Below, piece by piece: positions 53,038 through 60,923 of a DNA stretch of 64,000 nucleotides. A program made the position numbers and the translations under genes. The DNA is from Acinetobacter guillouiae CIP 63.46 (lineage in GTDB: Bacteria; Pseudomonadota; Gammaproteobacteria; Pseudomonadales; Moraxellaceae), in assembly GCF_000368145.1 (NCBI RefSeq), contig NZ_KB849285.1, positions 243,650 through 307,649 of the forward strand, written 5' to 3'. Position 1 is the stretch's first letter, and each line of letters begins with the position of its first letter. The notes under the pieces are model-generated. The model had not been told where the DNA came from. It made no database searches and was given only the letters and a program-made list of their open reading frames with translations.

Positions 53038-54486
53038 TCAATTCACAGATCTATCTTTTCTAACTATATCCCATTGCCACTTAAATAGATTTAAAAATTT
53101 ATTATTTAAAATATATTTATTTGTATATTCTCTTTTATTATGTGGATAATCCATCAAGTTATCTACATATCCTTGTGGAAATTTATGAAAAGAGAGTCTA
53201 TTAATACCAAAGCTATCTGAAAATGTATGAGCCAGCCCTAAAGTATGGCATAGTTCATGTATAACAGTATGTAGATACTTTATATCACCATCTTTTTTAT
53301 CTACTGACGGATACTGAATAGCAGTGTTATAGATTATAGCTGCATTTCCCCACTTTTTGGCTAAGTTTCCATCATTACTTAAGAAACAATTAATTTTCTC
53401 TTGAAAGCTATTATCCTTAGAACTAGCTATTCCTAAAATATTTCCCGCATTTAGACCAATAAAAAAAATAAAAGTTCTATGATGCCCATCATCATCCAAA
53501 TTTAAAACTTTACCATTTATAACTGGTTTCCTATCTCCATATTTATCATATAAATCTATAATATTCTTCTTTATTTCGCTAGCATCCATTGAACCACATT
53601 TTTTTAAGAAATCTATAACATCTGCATTTTTTATTATTTTAGGATCATCTAATTTAAAAGTTAAATCCGCCACAACTTCAGCTCTTATAAGTGCCTGATT
53701 TAAAGTTGAAAATTTCAAATGAAAATCTAGATTTTTAGGTTTATTGAATTTTTTCAATTTTCCCCAAAGTACATCTATAAGTACTATTTCTGCTTTAGGT
53801 ATTACAGCATTTGGGTAAAGAACTAATCTACCAACATTCTCACTCACTCCATTTTTCTTCGCATATATATCGATATATTCATAATTTGAGAATGGCTCTA
53901 AACATTTAATATTAATACTAGTATTATTTGTGTAAATCGCTTTATTAATTTTATTACCATCTTTTTTTAAGTGAAGCACATTTCTTTTTAAAATCAAATC
54001 ACTTAATTTAATTTCAACATTCGATAATTTTATTTTTTTATTTGATGAGATAAGCTCAATAATTGTTCCATCATCACTTAAGGGTTCTTTACTATCAAAA
54101 TATAATTGCTCTATTTCAAGTTTTAAGTCAACACCATCATTATTTATAATGGATGAACTTGAAACTCCTTTCTTAGCAATAGCAAATAAAGATAACCATG
54201 CAGGATAGTAAACTAATCCATATGGTCTTAAAATACTTTTTGGAGCATGATAAATTTCTGCAAGGTTATTAAAATTATTTAAGTAATAAGGTCCTTTTTT
54301 TACATTTTTATTACCATTATCATCATATACATCGTAACTTTGATCATACCTATATTCATCTCTGATCCAATCAAACCCAAATCCTCCTTTATATAAACTA
54401 TCATTTCGTCTAAAATGAACCGTAAACTTCCTTAAACACGTTGCACATGAAGTGCCCGCTGTAGGACTTGCACCACCAACACCCAT
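53038..54486 (-). CDS. T6SS metzincin-type zinc metalloprotease effector (putative)
   Basis: 482-residue protein with no signal peptide or membrane segment. The C-terminal domain has HELCHTLGLAH at residues 410-420, matching the HExxHxxGxxH zinc motif, and NLMDYP with Met445, 25 residues later, as a Met-turn: the two marks of metzincins. The N-terminal 110 residues have CATC, FGFDWIRDEY and YGLVYYPAWLSLF, and residues near 265-280 have TLNQALIRAEV; this block looks like a non-catalytic carrier region for loading on VgrG. It starts one base after the upstream gene stop and is followed by lipoprotein genes. I infer it is delivered through T6SS to cleave envelope or cytoplasmic proteins of rivals. 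Similar effector-peptidases have been reported in Acinetobacter (Tpe1 of A. baylyi), but I cannot test homology. Confidence 0.8.
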   Translation of the reverse strand: MGVGGASPTAGTSCATCLRKFTVHFRRNDSLYKGGFGFDWIRDEYRYDQSYDVYDDNGNKNVKKGPYYLNNFNNLAEIYHAPKSILRPYGLVYYPAWLSLFAIAKKGVSSSSIINNDGVDLKLEIEQLYFDSKEPLSDDGTIIELISSNKKIKLSNVEIKLSDLILKRNVLHLKKDGNKINKAIYTNNTSINIKCLEPFSNYEYIDIYAKKNGVSENVGRLVLYPNAVIPKAEIVLIDVLWGKLKKFNKPKNLDFHLKFSTLNQALIRAEVVADLTFKLDDPKIIKNADVIDFLKKCGSMDASEIKKNIIDLYDKYGDRKPVINGKVLNLDDDGHHRTFIFFIGLNAGNILGIASSKDNSFQEKINCFLSNDGNLAKKWGNAAIIYNTAIQYPSVDKKDGDIKYLHTVIHELCHTLGLAHTFSDSFGINRLSFHKFPQGYVDNLMDYPHNKREYTNKYILNNKFLNLFKWQWDIVRKDRSVN

Positions 54487-54487
54487 C

Positions 54488-55093
54488 TTAAACCTCCAAA
54501 TTAATCAAATTTTTTATAAAAACGTTATGATGAAATTCTTTTCCCAATACATACTCTTTATATGATTGGATATCATTGGAATAATTTTCTTGAAGTGAAC
54601 CCAATAAATCTTTTTGTTTTAAAAACTCTATTTTTTCTGGATAAATAATTGAAAGATTTTCTTGAAGATTGGAATGACTAAAACTCTGATTTAACTGCTC
54701 AATTGCTTTAAAAACAAATTTAAAATTATGCCCTAAAACCACACTTTTATAGCTTTCCAAAAGTGTATAAAAAGCATCCACATAAGATACTTGCTCCGCA
54801 ATATTGTAATGCTGCATTTCATTTTGGAGCCAAAGATATTGCGGATCATTTGCATAATCTATTCCCAAATAAACATGGCTCTTCACCATATATTTGAGTG
54901 TATAAATTTGATTGATGCCTTTTTCAATATATAGATTGATCAGGCTTTGGACAGGTTCTAATAGCTGATCAAATTGCCCATTCAGTTTAAGGGCTGGGTT
55001 TTCTTTTATAATTTCATAGACAAGGTCATATAAAAATTCTTTATTTTGCTCAACATCTAATTCATATAATTTTTCTTGGCTGAGTATGAGCAT
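54488..55093 (-). CDS. Helical T6SS-island protein of unknown function, between adaptor and effector
   Basis: I do not recognise this 201-residue protein. It is soluble, largely helical (QNKEFLYDLVYEIIKENPALKLNGQFDQLLEPVQSLINLYIEKGINQIYTLKYMV, then YVDAFYTLLESYKS and AIEQLNQSFSHSN) and acidic. Its ATG shares one base with the stop of the DUF4123 gene (TAATG), and its stop is one base from the effector start, so the three genes are translated as a unit. Placement between a DUF4123 adaptor and the effector suggests an effector chaperone or second adaptor. It lacks DUF1795 (EagR) and DUF2169 signatures that I know. Confidence in being a real gene is high; function is inference. Confidence 0.75.
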   Translation of the reverse strand: MLILSQEKLYELDVEQNKEFLYDLVYEIIKENPALKLNGQFDQLLEPVQSLINLYIEKGINQIYTLKYMVKSHVYLGIDYANDPQYLWLQNEMQHYNIAEQVSYVDAFYTLLESYKSVVLGHNFKFVFKAIEQLNQSFSHSNLQENLSIIYPEKIEFLKQKDLLGSLQENYSNDIQSYKEYVLGKEFHHNVFIKNLINLEV

Positions 55094-55641
55094 TATGCAT
55101 TCTCCAATACCATTAATTGATTAGAATCTACATCCTGATAATTTCGAATTGAAATGACCCATTTTGTAATACCCTCAAAAAATTCATCTTCTTGTTGATC
55201 TGTCAGTATTTTATGAATTTTTTTAACAATTCTTGGATCAAACCATCTAAATAATTTTTGTGTACCATCAGGAAATTCTACTGTGAGATAGCGTTTCATC
55301 TTTTTAACAAACTGAGTCAAATCCAATGAACTGCATACCAGATTTAAAGCCTGTTCATCTTTCCATGTTTGATGAATAAAGCTAAACCCTTCTTCTTCGA
55401 GCACCTCTAAATCATTGATTAAGACAAGTACAGGGGCAACTTCAAAAGGTGCATTGCCCTCCGTTGTACCTGAAAATAATGAATAAAACTCGAGCCTTGC
55501 GTCATTTCGCCATGTATTGATAAAGTGCAAAGTTTGATCTGAAACTTGCGCCGCATCCAAGATTAAATACATGTTCAAATCATGTTGATCTTCTTCGATA
55601 CAGCTTTTTATATTTTTAAATGGAACAATTTTTCTTTTCAT
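55093..55641 (-). CDS. DUF4123-type T6SS effector adaptor
   Basis: 182 residues from ATG 55641 (MKRKIVPFKNIKSC), one base after the vgrG stop; the longer frame from 55749 would overlap vgrG by 107 bases. The DUF4123 pattern is present: NMYLILDAAQVSDQTLHFIN, LEFYSLFSGTTEGNAPFEVAPVLVLI, the middle region QTWKDEQALNLVCSSLDLTQFVKKMKRYLTVEF and the signature FRWFDPRIVKKIHKIL, which corresponds to the R(F/W)xDPR element of the family. DUF4123 proteins (TEC/TAP) escort effectors to their VgrG. It is directly followed by the helical protein and the effector, as expected. Confidence 0.85.
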   Translation of the reverse strand: MKRKIVPFKNIKSCIEEDQHDLNMYLILDAAQVSDQTLHFINTWRNDARLEFYSLFSGTTEGNAPFEVAPVLVLINDLEVLEEEGFSFIHQTWKDEQALNLVCSSLDLTQFVKKMKRYLTVEFPDGTQKLFRWFDPRIVKKIHKILTDQQEDEFFEGITKWVISIRNYQDVDSNQLMVLENA

Positions 55642-55642
55642 T

Positions 55643-58279
55643 TTATTTATCAACAAATGCCATTCCAAACTTTGCTGCATCCAATAAACAAGGCTTACAG
55701 ATATTTTCATAGAATGATGGAAGTGAATAATCGACTTTTGCTCCACCAATAAAACTATGTTGCCCTGCCTTCACTTCGAACTTAGCAGCCGTGGTCACAA
55801 ATACACCTGAACCATTAATCTTTAATTGAGAGCCACCAGAGGTGATAATAATTTCTTTGAGACTCTTTAGCTCAATCATCTCCTCAGTCGAAATGATTTG
55901 AATACCTTTACGTGCAATCAAATCCGCACCATCACCTTGTGCTTGGATCTCAACCTTACCTTTCCCAGCAAAAAGTCTTGCACCTTCTTGTGCCGCAAAA
56001 AGACTAATCTTTGATTGTGCATGTGCAACTAAATTCTTTTGCGTACTCAGGTTGATACTATCACCTGCTGTATAACTGATTTGTTTATCCGCAGAAAGAT
56101 GTAAGTCTTCATTGCTTGCCAATGCGATTGAATTCGGTGCAGCCAAAATCATCAAAGCTTGTTTAAATGCATCAGCTTTGTCTTTTTCACCTTTTTCGAT
56201 TTGATCAAGAAATTGCTTGAGATTTTCCAATACATCCAGTGGATCAGTTTGCTGATTCTTAGCAACTTCACTTAAGGCTTTGGAATTATTTAGGCTGCTT
56301 TCTAACTGACTTTTCGCGGCTATTGCATCAAGGTGATTGCCTGAAGCTGAATCTTGAGCATAGGTACTCAGTAGTAGCCCCTGTCCTGCACGCACTGCTC
56401 CCCATTGGTCTGTTCTTAGTTCAAAGCCTTGGCCTCGTCCTTCACTGGTATCGGTTTCTTTAGGATGACTCAGATTACCAAGGTTAAGTTGACTCGCACC
56501 GTGACTACTTTGTAGCTGGCTGCTGATTTGGTCTGTGGTATCGTCAAATCTAAGCTGGCCATAGCCACTGCCTTTAACTTCTCGACTTTTGATCCCCGCT
56601 AATTTTTTGGTATCAGGCAATTGGCCTTTGTCATCAAATTTAGTTGGACTCCGTTGCGCTTCATGGATACGTCCCACCACAAATGGTCGGTCAATATTGC
56701 CATCAAAGAAATCTATCACCACAATCTCACCAATCCTCGGTAAGAACCGTGCACCATAGCCTTCACCTGCCCACGGGGTCAGTACATCCACCCAAGCGGA
56801 ATCGGTGTCGTTGTCATTGCTCCCTGCACCACCATCATGACTATGATCTTCATTGCGAGTAAATAGGAAGCGAACTTTAATACGTCCCCATTCATCCACA
56901 TGAATTTCTTCTCCACTTGGCCCAACCACTTTGGCTCGTTGTGGATGGGTACTTGGACGGTGTTGTAGTGGGTGGTATTCAGGAACAGTGGTGATATTAC
57001 GGCGTTGTAGTACCAATTGATTGGCTTGGCGCTCTGGGTTATTTGAGTCTACATTTGAATTGACCCAATTGCTCTGTTGGAGCAAGCGATTGATTTGTTC
57101 ATTCAGATCTTTGGGTAAGTTGTTCTGGTTATAGAATGTCTTTGACGTGATCAGAAACTCTTTGTCTGAGCCACTGTGTTGGTCTATTTCTGGGTGTTCG
57201 TTTAACTCAAACCAGTACCCCACTTGTGCATCGCGTACAGTGGAATTGGCTATAAATTGTTTGGATTGGGCATCGTAGTAATGACTGAGGTTTTGGTTAA
57301 TCTTTTCAATCTGATTGTTATTTGAAGCGGTTGCTTGGTCTTCACCATTTAGGTCTTGAATCCATGCTGGACTAATATGCCAAGCCTGTTCTAAACCAAG
57401 ACTGGCATTGTTCTGATTTTGACTGTGTTGGTGTTTACTTTGAACACTGCCTGCACCCTCTTCTTGCTCTAACACATCTGCTTGCCAGCGTTGTACATGG
57501 ACAGCAGTGGGTTGTAAGCTGCGTTGTCCGATAAAGCTGGTGATGCTGTCTTGTTGTTCTGTGGCACTGCTGCGATGGAAGCGGATCTTTCTTCGTTCTA
57601 GTGCTTTGTATTCGCTATTGTCATCCACCAAGCGCAGTTTTTGCGGCTGAATTTGGGTCGCAGCGCTTGCTACAATCAATTGCGCTTCATCAATCAACCA
57701 GTTGATCCCTTCACTGCGCATCAAGCGGGTTAAAAATACATAGTCGCTTTCGTTACTCTGCATAATGAATGGTCGAATATCGTAATCTTTTTTCAGTCCA
57801 CTTTTATCGAGGCTTAGACTCGATGCAAAGAGTGGGCTTTTGTCTTGCCATTCTTTAAAGAGGGCTTCTATGACTTGCACAACCGACTTATTCATAAACA
57901 CTCGGCTGTTACGGCGTTTATGCCACAGTGAAGTGGCATCTTCGAGTTTGAATTTATATAACGTCAGTGCGCCATCACTCTGCCCTTGTGCGGCCTCAGT
58001 AATCACCCCTGTGCTACGAAACAGTTGTCCATGATCTGTGACTTGATCAATCGCCACTTGGCTACCAATGAATTGTTTAAGTGGAATCACAGCCGAAGTG
58101 GCAAGGCAAATCAGTTCAACAGACACACCTTGGTTTAGACCATGTTGTCCATCGATACGTTGTAAGAAGACTTGGTTGTTTAAGTCTGTATTGCTAAATT
58201 GGATATGCAAGGCTCGTTTTTGTGCGTTTAGTCCAAGCTGATCCAATATTTTATAAATGCTATTTACTAAGCTGTTCAT
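55643..58279 (-). CDS. vgrG: T6SS spike protein VgrG
   Basis: 878-residue type VI spike. Residues 1-430 are the gp27-like base (LGLNAQKRALHIQFSN, DATSLWHKRRNSRVF, YVFLTRLMRSEGINWLID). The gp5-like OB-fold follows near 440-545 (EEIHVDEWGRIKVRFLF, YGARFLPRIGEIVVIDFFDGNIDRPFVVGRIHEAQ). The DUF2345-like beta-helix extends from about 650 to 840 (NLVAHAQSKISLFAAQEGARLFAGKGKVEIQAQGDG). The last 35 residues (SFYENICKPCLLDAAKFGMAFVDK) depart from the repeat and could be the adaptor- or effector-binding tail. There are no tssA-M genes nearby, so this is an orphan VgrG module that depends on a remote T6SS. Its GC content is clearly higher than that of the downstream effector and immunity genes. Confidence 0.95.
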   Translation of the reverse strand: MNSLVNSIYKILDQLGLNAQKRALHIQFSNTDLNNQVFLQRIDGQHGLNQGVSVELICLATSAVIPLKQFIGSQVAIDQVTDHGQLFRSTGVITEAAQGQSDGALTLYKFKLEDATSLWHKRRNSRVFMNKSVVQVIEALFKEWQDKSPLFASSLSLDKSGLKKDYDIRPFIMQSNESDYVFLTRLMRSEGINWLIDEAQLIVASAATQIQPQKLRLVDDNSEYKALERRKIRFHRSSATEQQDSITSFIGQRSLQPTAVHVQRWQADVLEQEEGAGSVQSKHQHSQNQNNASLGLEQAWHISPAWIQDLNGEDQATASNNNQIEKINQNLSHYYDAQSKQFIANSTVRDAQVGYWFELNEHPEIDQHSGSDKEFLITSKTFYNQNNLPKDLNEQINRLLQQSNWVNSNVDSNNPERQANQLVLQRRNITTVPEYHPLQHRPSTHPQRAKVVGPSGEEIHVDEWGRIKVRFLFTRNEDHSHDGGAGSNDNDTDSAWVDVLTPWAGEGYGARFLPRIGEIVVIDFFDGNIDRPFVVGRIHEAQRSPTKFDDKGQLPDTKKLAGIKSREVKGSGYGQLRFDDTTDQISSQLQSSHGASQLNLGNLSHPKETDTSEGRGQGFELRTDQWGAVRAGQGLLLSTYAQDSASGNHLDAIAAKSQLESSLNNSKALSEVAKNQQTDPLDVLENLKQFLDQIEKGEKDKADAFKQALMILAAPNSIALASNEDLHLSADKQISYTAGDSINLSTQKNLVAHAQSKISLFAAQEGARLFAGKGKVEIQAQGDGADLIARKGIQIISTEEMIELKSLKEIIITSGGSQLKINGSGVFVTTAAKFEVKAGQHSFIGGAKVDYSLPSFYENICKPCLLDAAKFGMAFVDK

Positions 58280-58704
58280 TTTAATAATTTATTCGTTTTA
58301 ATTGCCTCTATTATAAATTAATTCTAAAATTTTTCTATTTAAAAAAACAATTTCATTACTAAAAACACTTAAATTCAAATAGATCTTTTGATTAATTGTT
58401 GAAAAATTAAATAAATAATCTCACTAAAAATGTAGTTTAAATATTCATATATTTCTAATAAATCAACATTATTCATTTCCATAAACACCTAAAATCAAGC
58501 TCAAAATAATCTTGTTTGTATACTTGATTTCAATTTTAATCTCAGCCTGTTTGTTATGTCTGATATGTATTCAATACTGATCAATCCATGTTGTGTTTAT
58601 ATACATAAGCCTCATTTAATTTATGTCTTCTATAGCAATGCCAACTTTACTACTGCTTTATGTTATAAAATAGCTACACATTTCATTCTTTTAGGAATTT
58701 TCCT
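58280..58704. other. Promoter region of the VgrG island and of the small membrane protein
   Basis: About 425 bases, AT-rich, no gene found. It must hold the vgrG promoter (leftward) and the promoter of the small membrane-protein gene (rightward). I see no clear inverted repeat, no tRNA remnant and no flanking direct repeat that would mark an insertion point. Confidence 0.4.
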
Positions 58705-58971
58705 ATGAACGATGTTAACTCTCCCAAGAAACCGTTGTGGAAATCTAAAGCAGTAATTTTCGCAACAATCTTTAGCTGTTTATTCCTTGTATTCTTCTAT
58801 ATGGCTGTAACCAATGAACCAGATTATATGCCGAGTCAGCAAAATAAGCAGATAGCGACGCCTCAGACGGAGAATACCGATACAGCACCTCCACATGACA
58901 CGCAGCAAATGTCGAATGATGAAATGAAAAACATGCCACACAACTCAGCTCAGCCAGAACATGCAAACTAA
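58705..58971 (+). CDS. Small single-pass membrane protein
   Basis: 88 residues with a short basic N-terminus (NSPKKPLWKSK), one membrane segment (AVIFATIFSCLFLVFFYMAVT, residues about 16-36) and a low-complexity hydrophilic tail rich in Gln, Thr, Asn, Asp and His (PQTENTDTAPPHDTQQMSNDEMKNMPH). Topology is probably N-in with the tail in the periplasm. No family recognised. The gene overlaps the patatin-like gene by 11 bases if that gene starts at 58961, suggesting coupled translation. Confidence 0.7.
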   Translation: MNDVNSPKKPLWKSKAVIFATIFSCLFLVFFYMAVTNEPDYMPSQQNKQIATPQTENTDTAPPHDTQQMSNDEMKNMPHNSAQPEHAN

Positions 58972-59842
58972 ACAATCTATGATCAATGATTCACGTAATG
59001 CGCTTGTCGTAGAAGGTGGCGGTATGCGTGGGGCTTTTACCTGCGGTGTACTTGACGCTTTCCTACAACAAAATTTTAACCCTTTTGATCTTTTTGTGGG
59101 AGTGTCTTCTGGTTCAACAAACCTCGCCAATTACCTTGCTCGACAACAAGGTCGTAATATCGAACTCTATTTAGACCACTCACTTCGACCTGAATTTATT
59201 CGTTATGCTCGCTTTTTTAAAGGTGGGGATTTACTGGATATGCAATGGATGTGGAATATTGTCGAGAAAGAGAATCCTCTAGATCAACAAGCTTTATTTA
59301 GTCAAAATCCTGACTTTTATATGGTGTTGACTCATGCTCGTACAGGTTATCCTGAATATTTACGTGCTGGGAAAGACAATATTATCGATGGATTACGTGC
59401 TTCTAGTTCTATTCCCTATCTGACACGACAGGCTGTAGAAATTTTTGGAGAGCCTTATTTTGATGGCGGTGTCGCAGATGCCCTCCCTGTTCAATGGGCA
59501 GCGCAACAAGCAAATATTCAAAATCTCTTGGTGATTCGTACGCGTACACAAAATTACTTTAAAGCCAGCAGTAAAACAGATCAATTCTTGGCAAAATATT
59601 TGCTTAATCAACATACTGGCTTTGCAGATAGTCTGAAAAACCGCTGTACTCGTTATAACCAAACTGTCGATTTTATCCGCCAAAATACTCAACAAAGCAT
59701 TTTTGAAATCTGCCCACCTGACAATAAAAAGTTAGCAGGCCGTTTATGTAAAGATAAACGCAAATTGCAATATACCTATGAAGTTGGCTTAGAAAGCGGA
59801 CAAAAAGCCATAGAAGACTGGAGTAACGCACACAAAGGCTAA
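58961..59842 (+). CDS. Patatin-like phospholipase
   Basis: 293-residue patatin-family hydrolase (RssA/YjjU-like), cytoplasmic or membrane-associated. The oxyanion loop is GGGMRGAF, the nucleophile elbow GVSSGS (Ser in GxSxG, about residue 49), and the catalytic Asp is in DGGVADALPV; the family's Ser-Asp dyad is complete. The frame could also begin at ATG 58979 (MINDSRNALVVEGGG), after the stop of the small membrane protein; neither start has a strong ribosome site. Likely lipid substrate, but not secreted by any signal peptide, so it is not obviously a toxin. It sits beside the T6SS island but on the other strand with an independent promoter. Confidence 0.87.
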   Translation: MQTKQSMINDSRNALVVEGGGMRGAFTCGVLDAFLQQNFNPFDLFVGVSSGSTNLANYLARQQGRNIELYLDHSLRPEFIRYARFFKGGDLLDMQWMWNIVEKENPLDQQALFSQNPDFYMVLTHARTGYPEYLRAGKDNIIDGLRASSSIPYLTRQAVEIFGEPYFDGGVADALPVQWAAQQANIQNLLVIRTRTQNYFKASSKTDQFLAKYLLNQHTGFADSLKNRCTRYNQTVDFIRQNTQQSIFEICPPDNKKLAGRLCKDKRKLQYTYEVGLESGQKAIEDWSNAHKG

Positions 59843-59861
59843 AAGCGAAATTCCCAACAGA

Positions 59862-60239
59862 CTAGTTTTTTAGCTTGTATTGCGTGACATATCCTTCTTG
59901 TGGAAAAGCATCCTTAGTGATGCTTTCTACTTGTACAACTTGCCCTTTGACTAAACTGATCAAAGGTGGCTGTTCAATCGTAATTCGCATGCGTTGATTG
60001 ACCAGTGATTGGCATCCACTGTCAGCTCTTCCATTCTTTTCAGCTTTTAATATTTTGATATACATCGTCAATTTACTTTTTTCAAACTCACCTTGTGGCC
60101 CATTGATTGCCATAGTCATGGTTGAAGTCGCTTCTAAGACTTTAACCGTTAATAGGCAATGGTTCAGATAAGATGCCCAAGTCAAATTGGGTACAATAAG
60201 ACCCATCATCAAAAAAATACCAAGTATTGCACTTTTCAT
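59862..60239 (-). CDS. Exported hypothetical protein, 125 residues
   Basis: Signal peptide MKSAILGIFLMMGLIVPNLTWA, cleaved before SYLNHC. The mature part (about 103 residues) is beta-rich (LTVKVLEATSTMTMAINGPQGEFEKSKLTMYIKILKAEKNG, MRITIEQPPLISLVKGQVVQVESITKD), with two Cys (LNHCLL and SGCQSL) that may form a disulfide. No known family. Its ATG follows immediately after the stop of the next gene upstream (zero-base gap), forming a unit with that gene and the HAD phosphatase. Periplasmic, function unknown. Confidence 0.72.
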   Translation of the reverse strand: MKSAILGIFLMMGLIVPNLTWASYLNHCLLTVKVLEATSTMTMAINGPQGEFEKSKLTMYIKILKAEKNGRADSGCQSLVNQRMRITIEQPPLISLVKGQVVQVESITKDAFPQEGYVTQYKLKN

Positions 60240-60923
60240 TTACTGATCCCTTTTCCAAAATTTCCATGACTTTTCAGGGCATGCATAAAGCTTGTCAGAC
60301 ACAGTCACTTCTTGATTGGTTTTTAGATCAAATACTTGAAATTGGCATTGGTTATTTTGATATTTACCTAAAATTTCATAATCGTGTCCAGCCTGTGGTC
60401 TGAACGAAGCAACAGCATCCACACATTGATCAAAAACTTGTGCTTTTGTCCGAGATGAATCAGTCGCTCCAAATACAAAACCATATAAATTCACAGGTTG
60501 GTCGGCATTTAAAATAAACTCTTTATAAGAAATCAGTTGGTAAGTTCGCATAGCATTGCTTTCAGCTTCTTTCTGAATCGCACTACGAGGCATCCCTTCT
60601 TCGATATTAAAGGTGATTCTGGCATACGCTTTTAGCGCAGATAATGCACCATTTCCACTTAAGTAATCCCGTATCCCAGCTTTTCTTCCTGCACAATCAA
60701 ATGAATGTTGAATTAAAGTTTTTGTCGCACCCTTTCGATAGACCCGAATCCGTGACTGTGTCGCTGGATCATAAGTTTTTGGCTTTGTTTCTACCTGCAA
60801 CTCATAGGCTAACGGTTGTTGTTTATCTGTTTCGGCTTGTGCAAATACACTGAATTGAGATACAACTCCAAATAAAAATAAAACCTGAAACTTTACCCTA
60901 CCGTGCTTATATAATCTTTTCAT
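60240..60923 (-). CDS. Exported hypothetical protein, 227 residues
   Basis: Signal peptide ending at VFAQA (VKFQVLFLFGVVSQFSVFAQA), cleaved before ETDKQQ. The mature part is about 190 residues with four Cys (SFDCAGRK, FDQCVDAV, QCQFQVF, YACPEKSW) likely paired. It has strands such as LAYELQVETKPKTYDPATQSRIRVYRKG and helices in the middle (GNGALSALKAYARITFNIEEG). I recognise no family. The frame's ATG overlaps the HAD gene stop by four bases (ATGA), and the 125-residue exported protein follows directly. The two may form an envelope complex. Confidence 0.72.
   Translation of the reverse strand: MKRLYKHGRVKFQVLFLFGVVSQFSVFAQAETDKQQPLAYELQVETKPKTYDPATQSRIRVYRKGATKTLIQHSFDCAGRKAGIRDYLSGNGALSALKAYARITFNIEEGMPRSAIQKEAESNAMRTYQLISYKEFILNADQPVNLYGFVFGATDSSRTKAQVFDQCVDAVASFRPQAGHDYEILGKYQNNQCQFQVFDLKTNQEVTVSDKLYACPEKSWKFWKRDQ

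Noticed and set aside
53038-54486. PAAR or Rhs features in the effector
   Set aside because: No PAAR-type glycine-histidine repeats or Rhs YD repeats are present; the glycine-rich start is too short to call PAAR.
55643-55749. Extended N-terminus for the DUF4123 gene starting at 55749
   Set aside because: It would overlap vgrG by 107 bases and the extra 36 residues do not fit the family; ATG 55641 sits one base after the vgrG stop.
58280-58704. Integration scar or tRNA attachment site at the right edge of the T6SS island
   Set aside because: I could not find a tRNA fragment, integrase or matching direct repeat at 49.8-50.0 kb and 58.3-58.7 kb.
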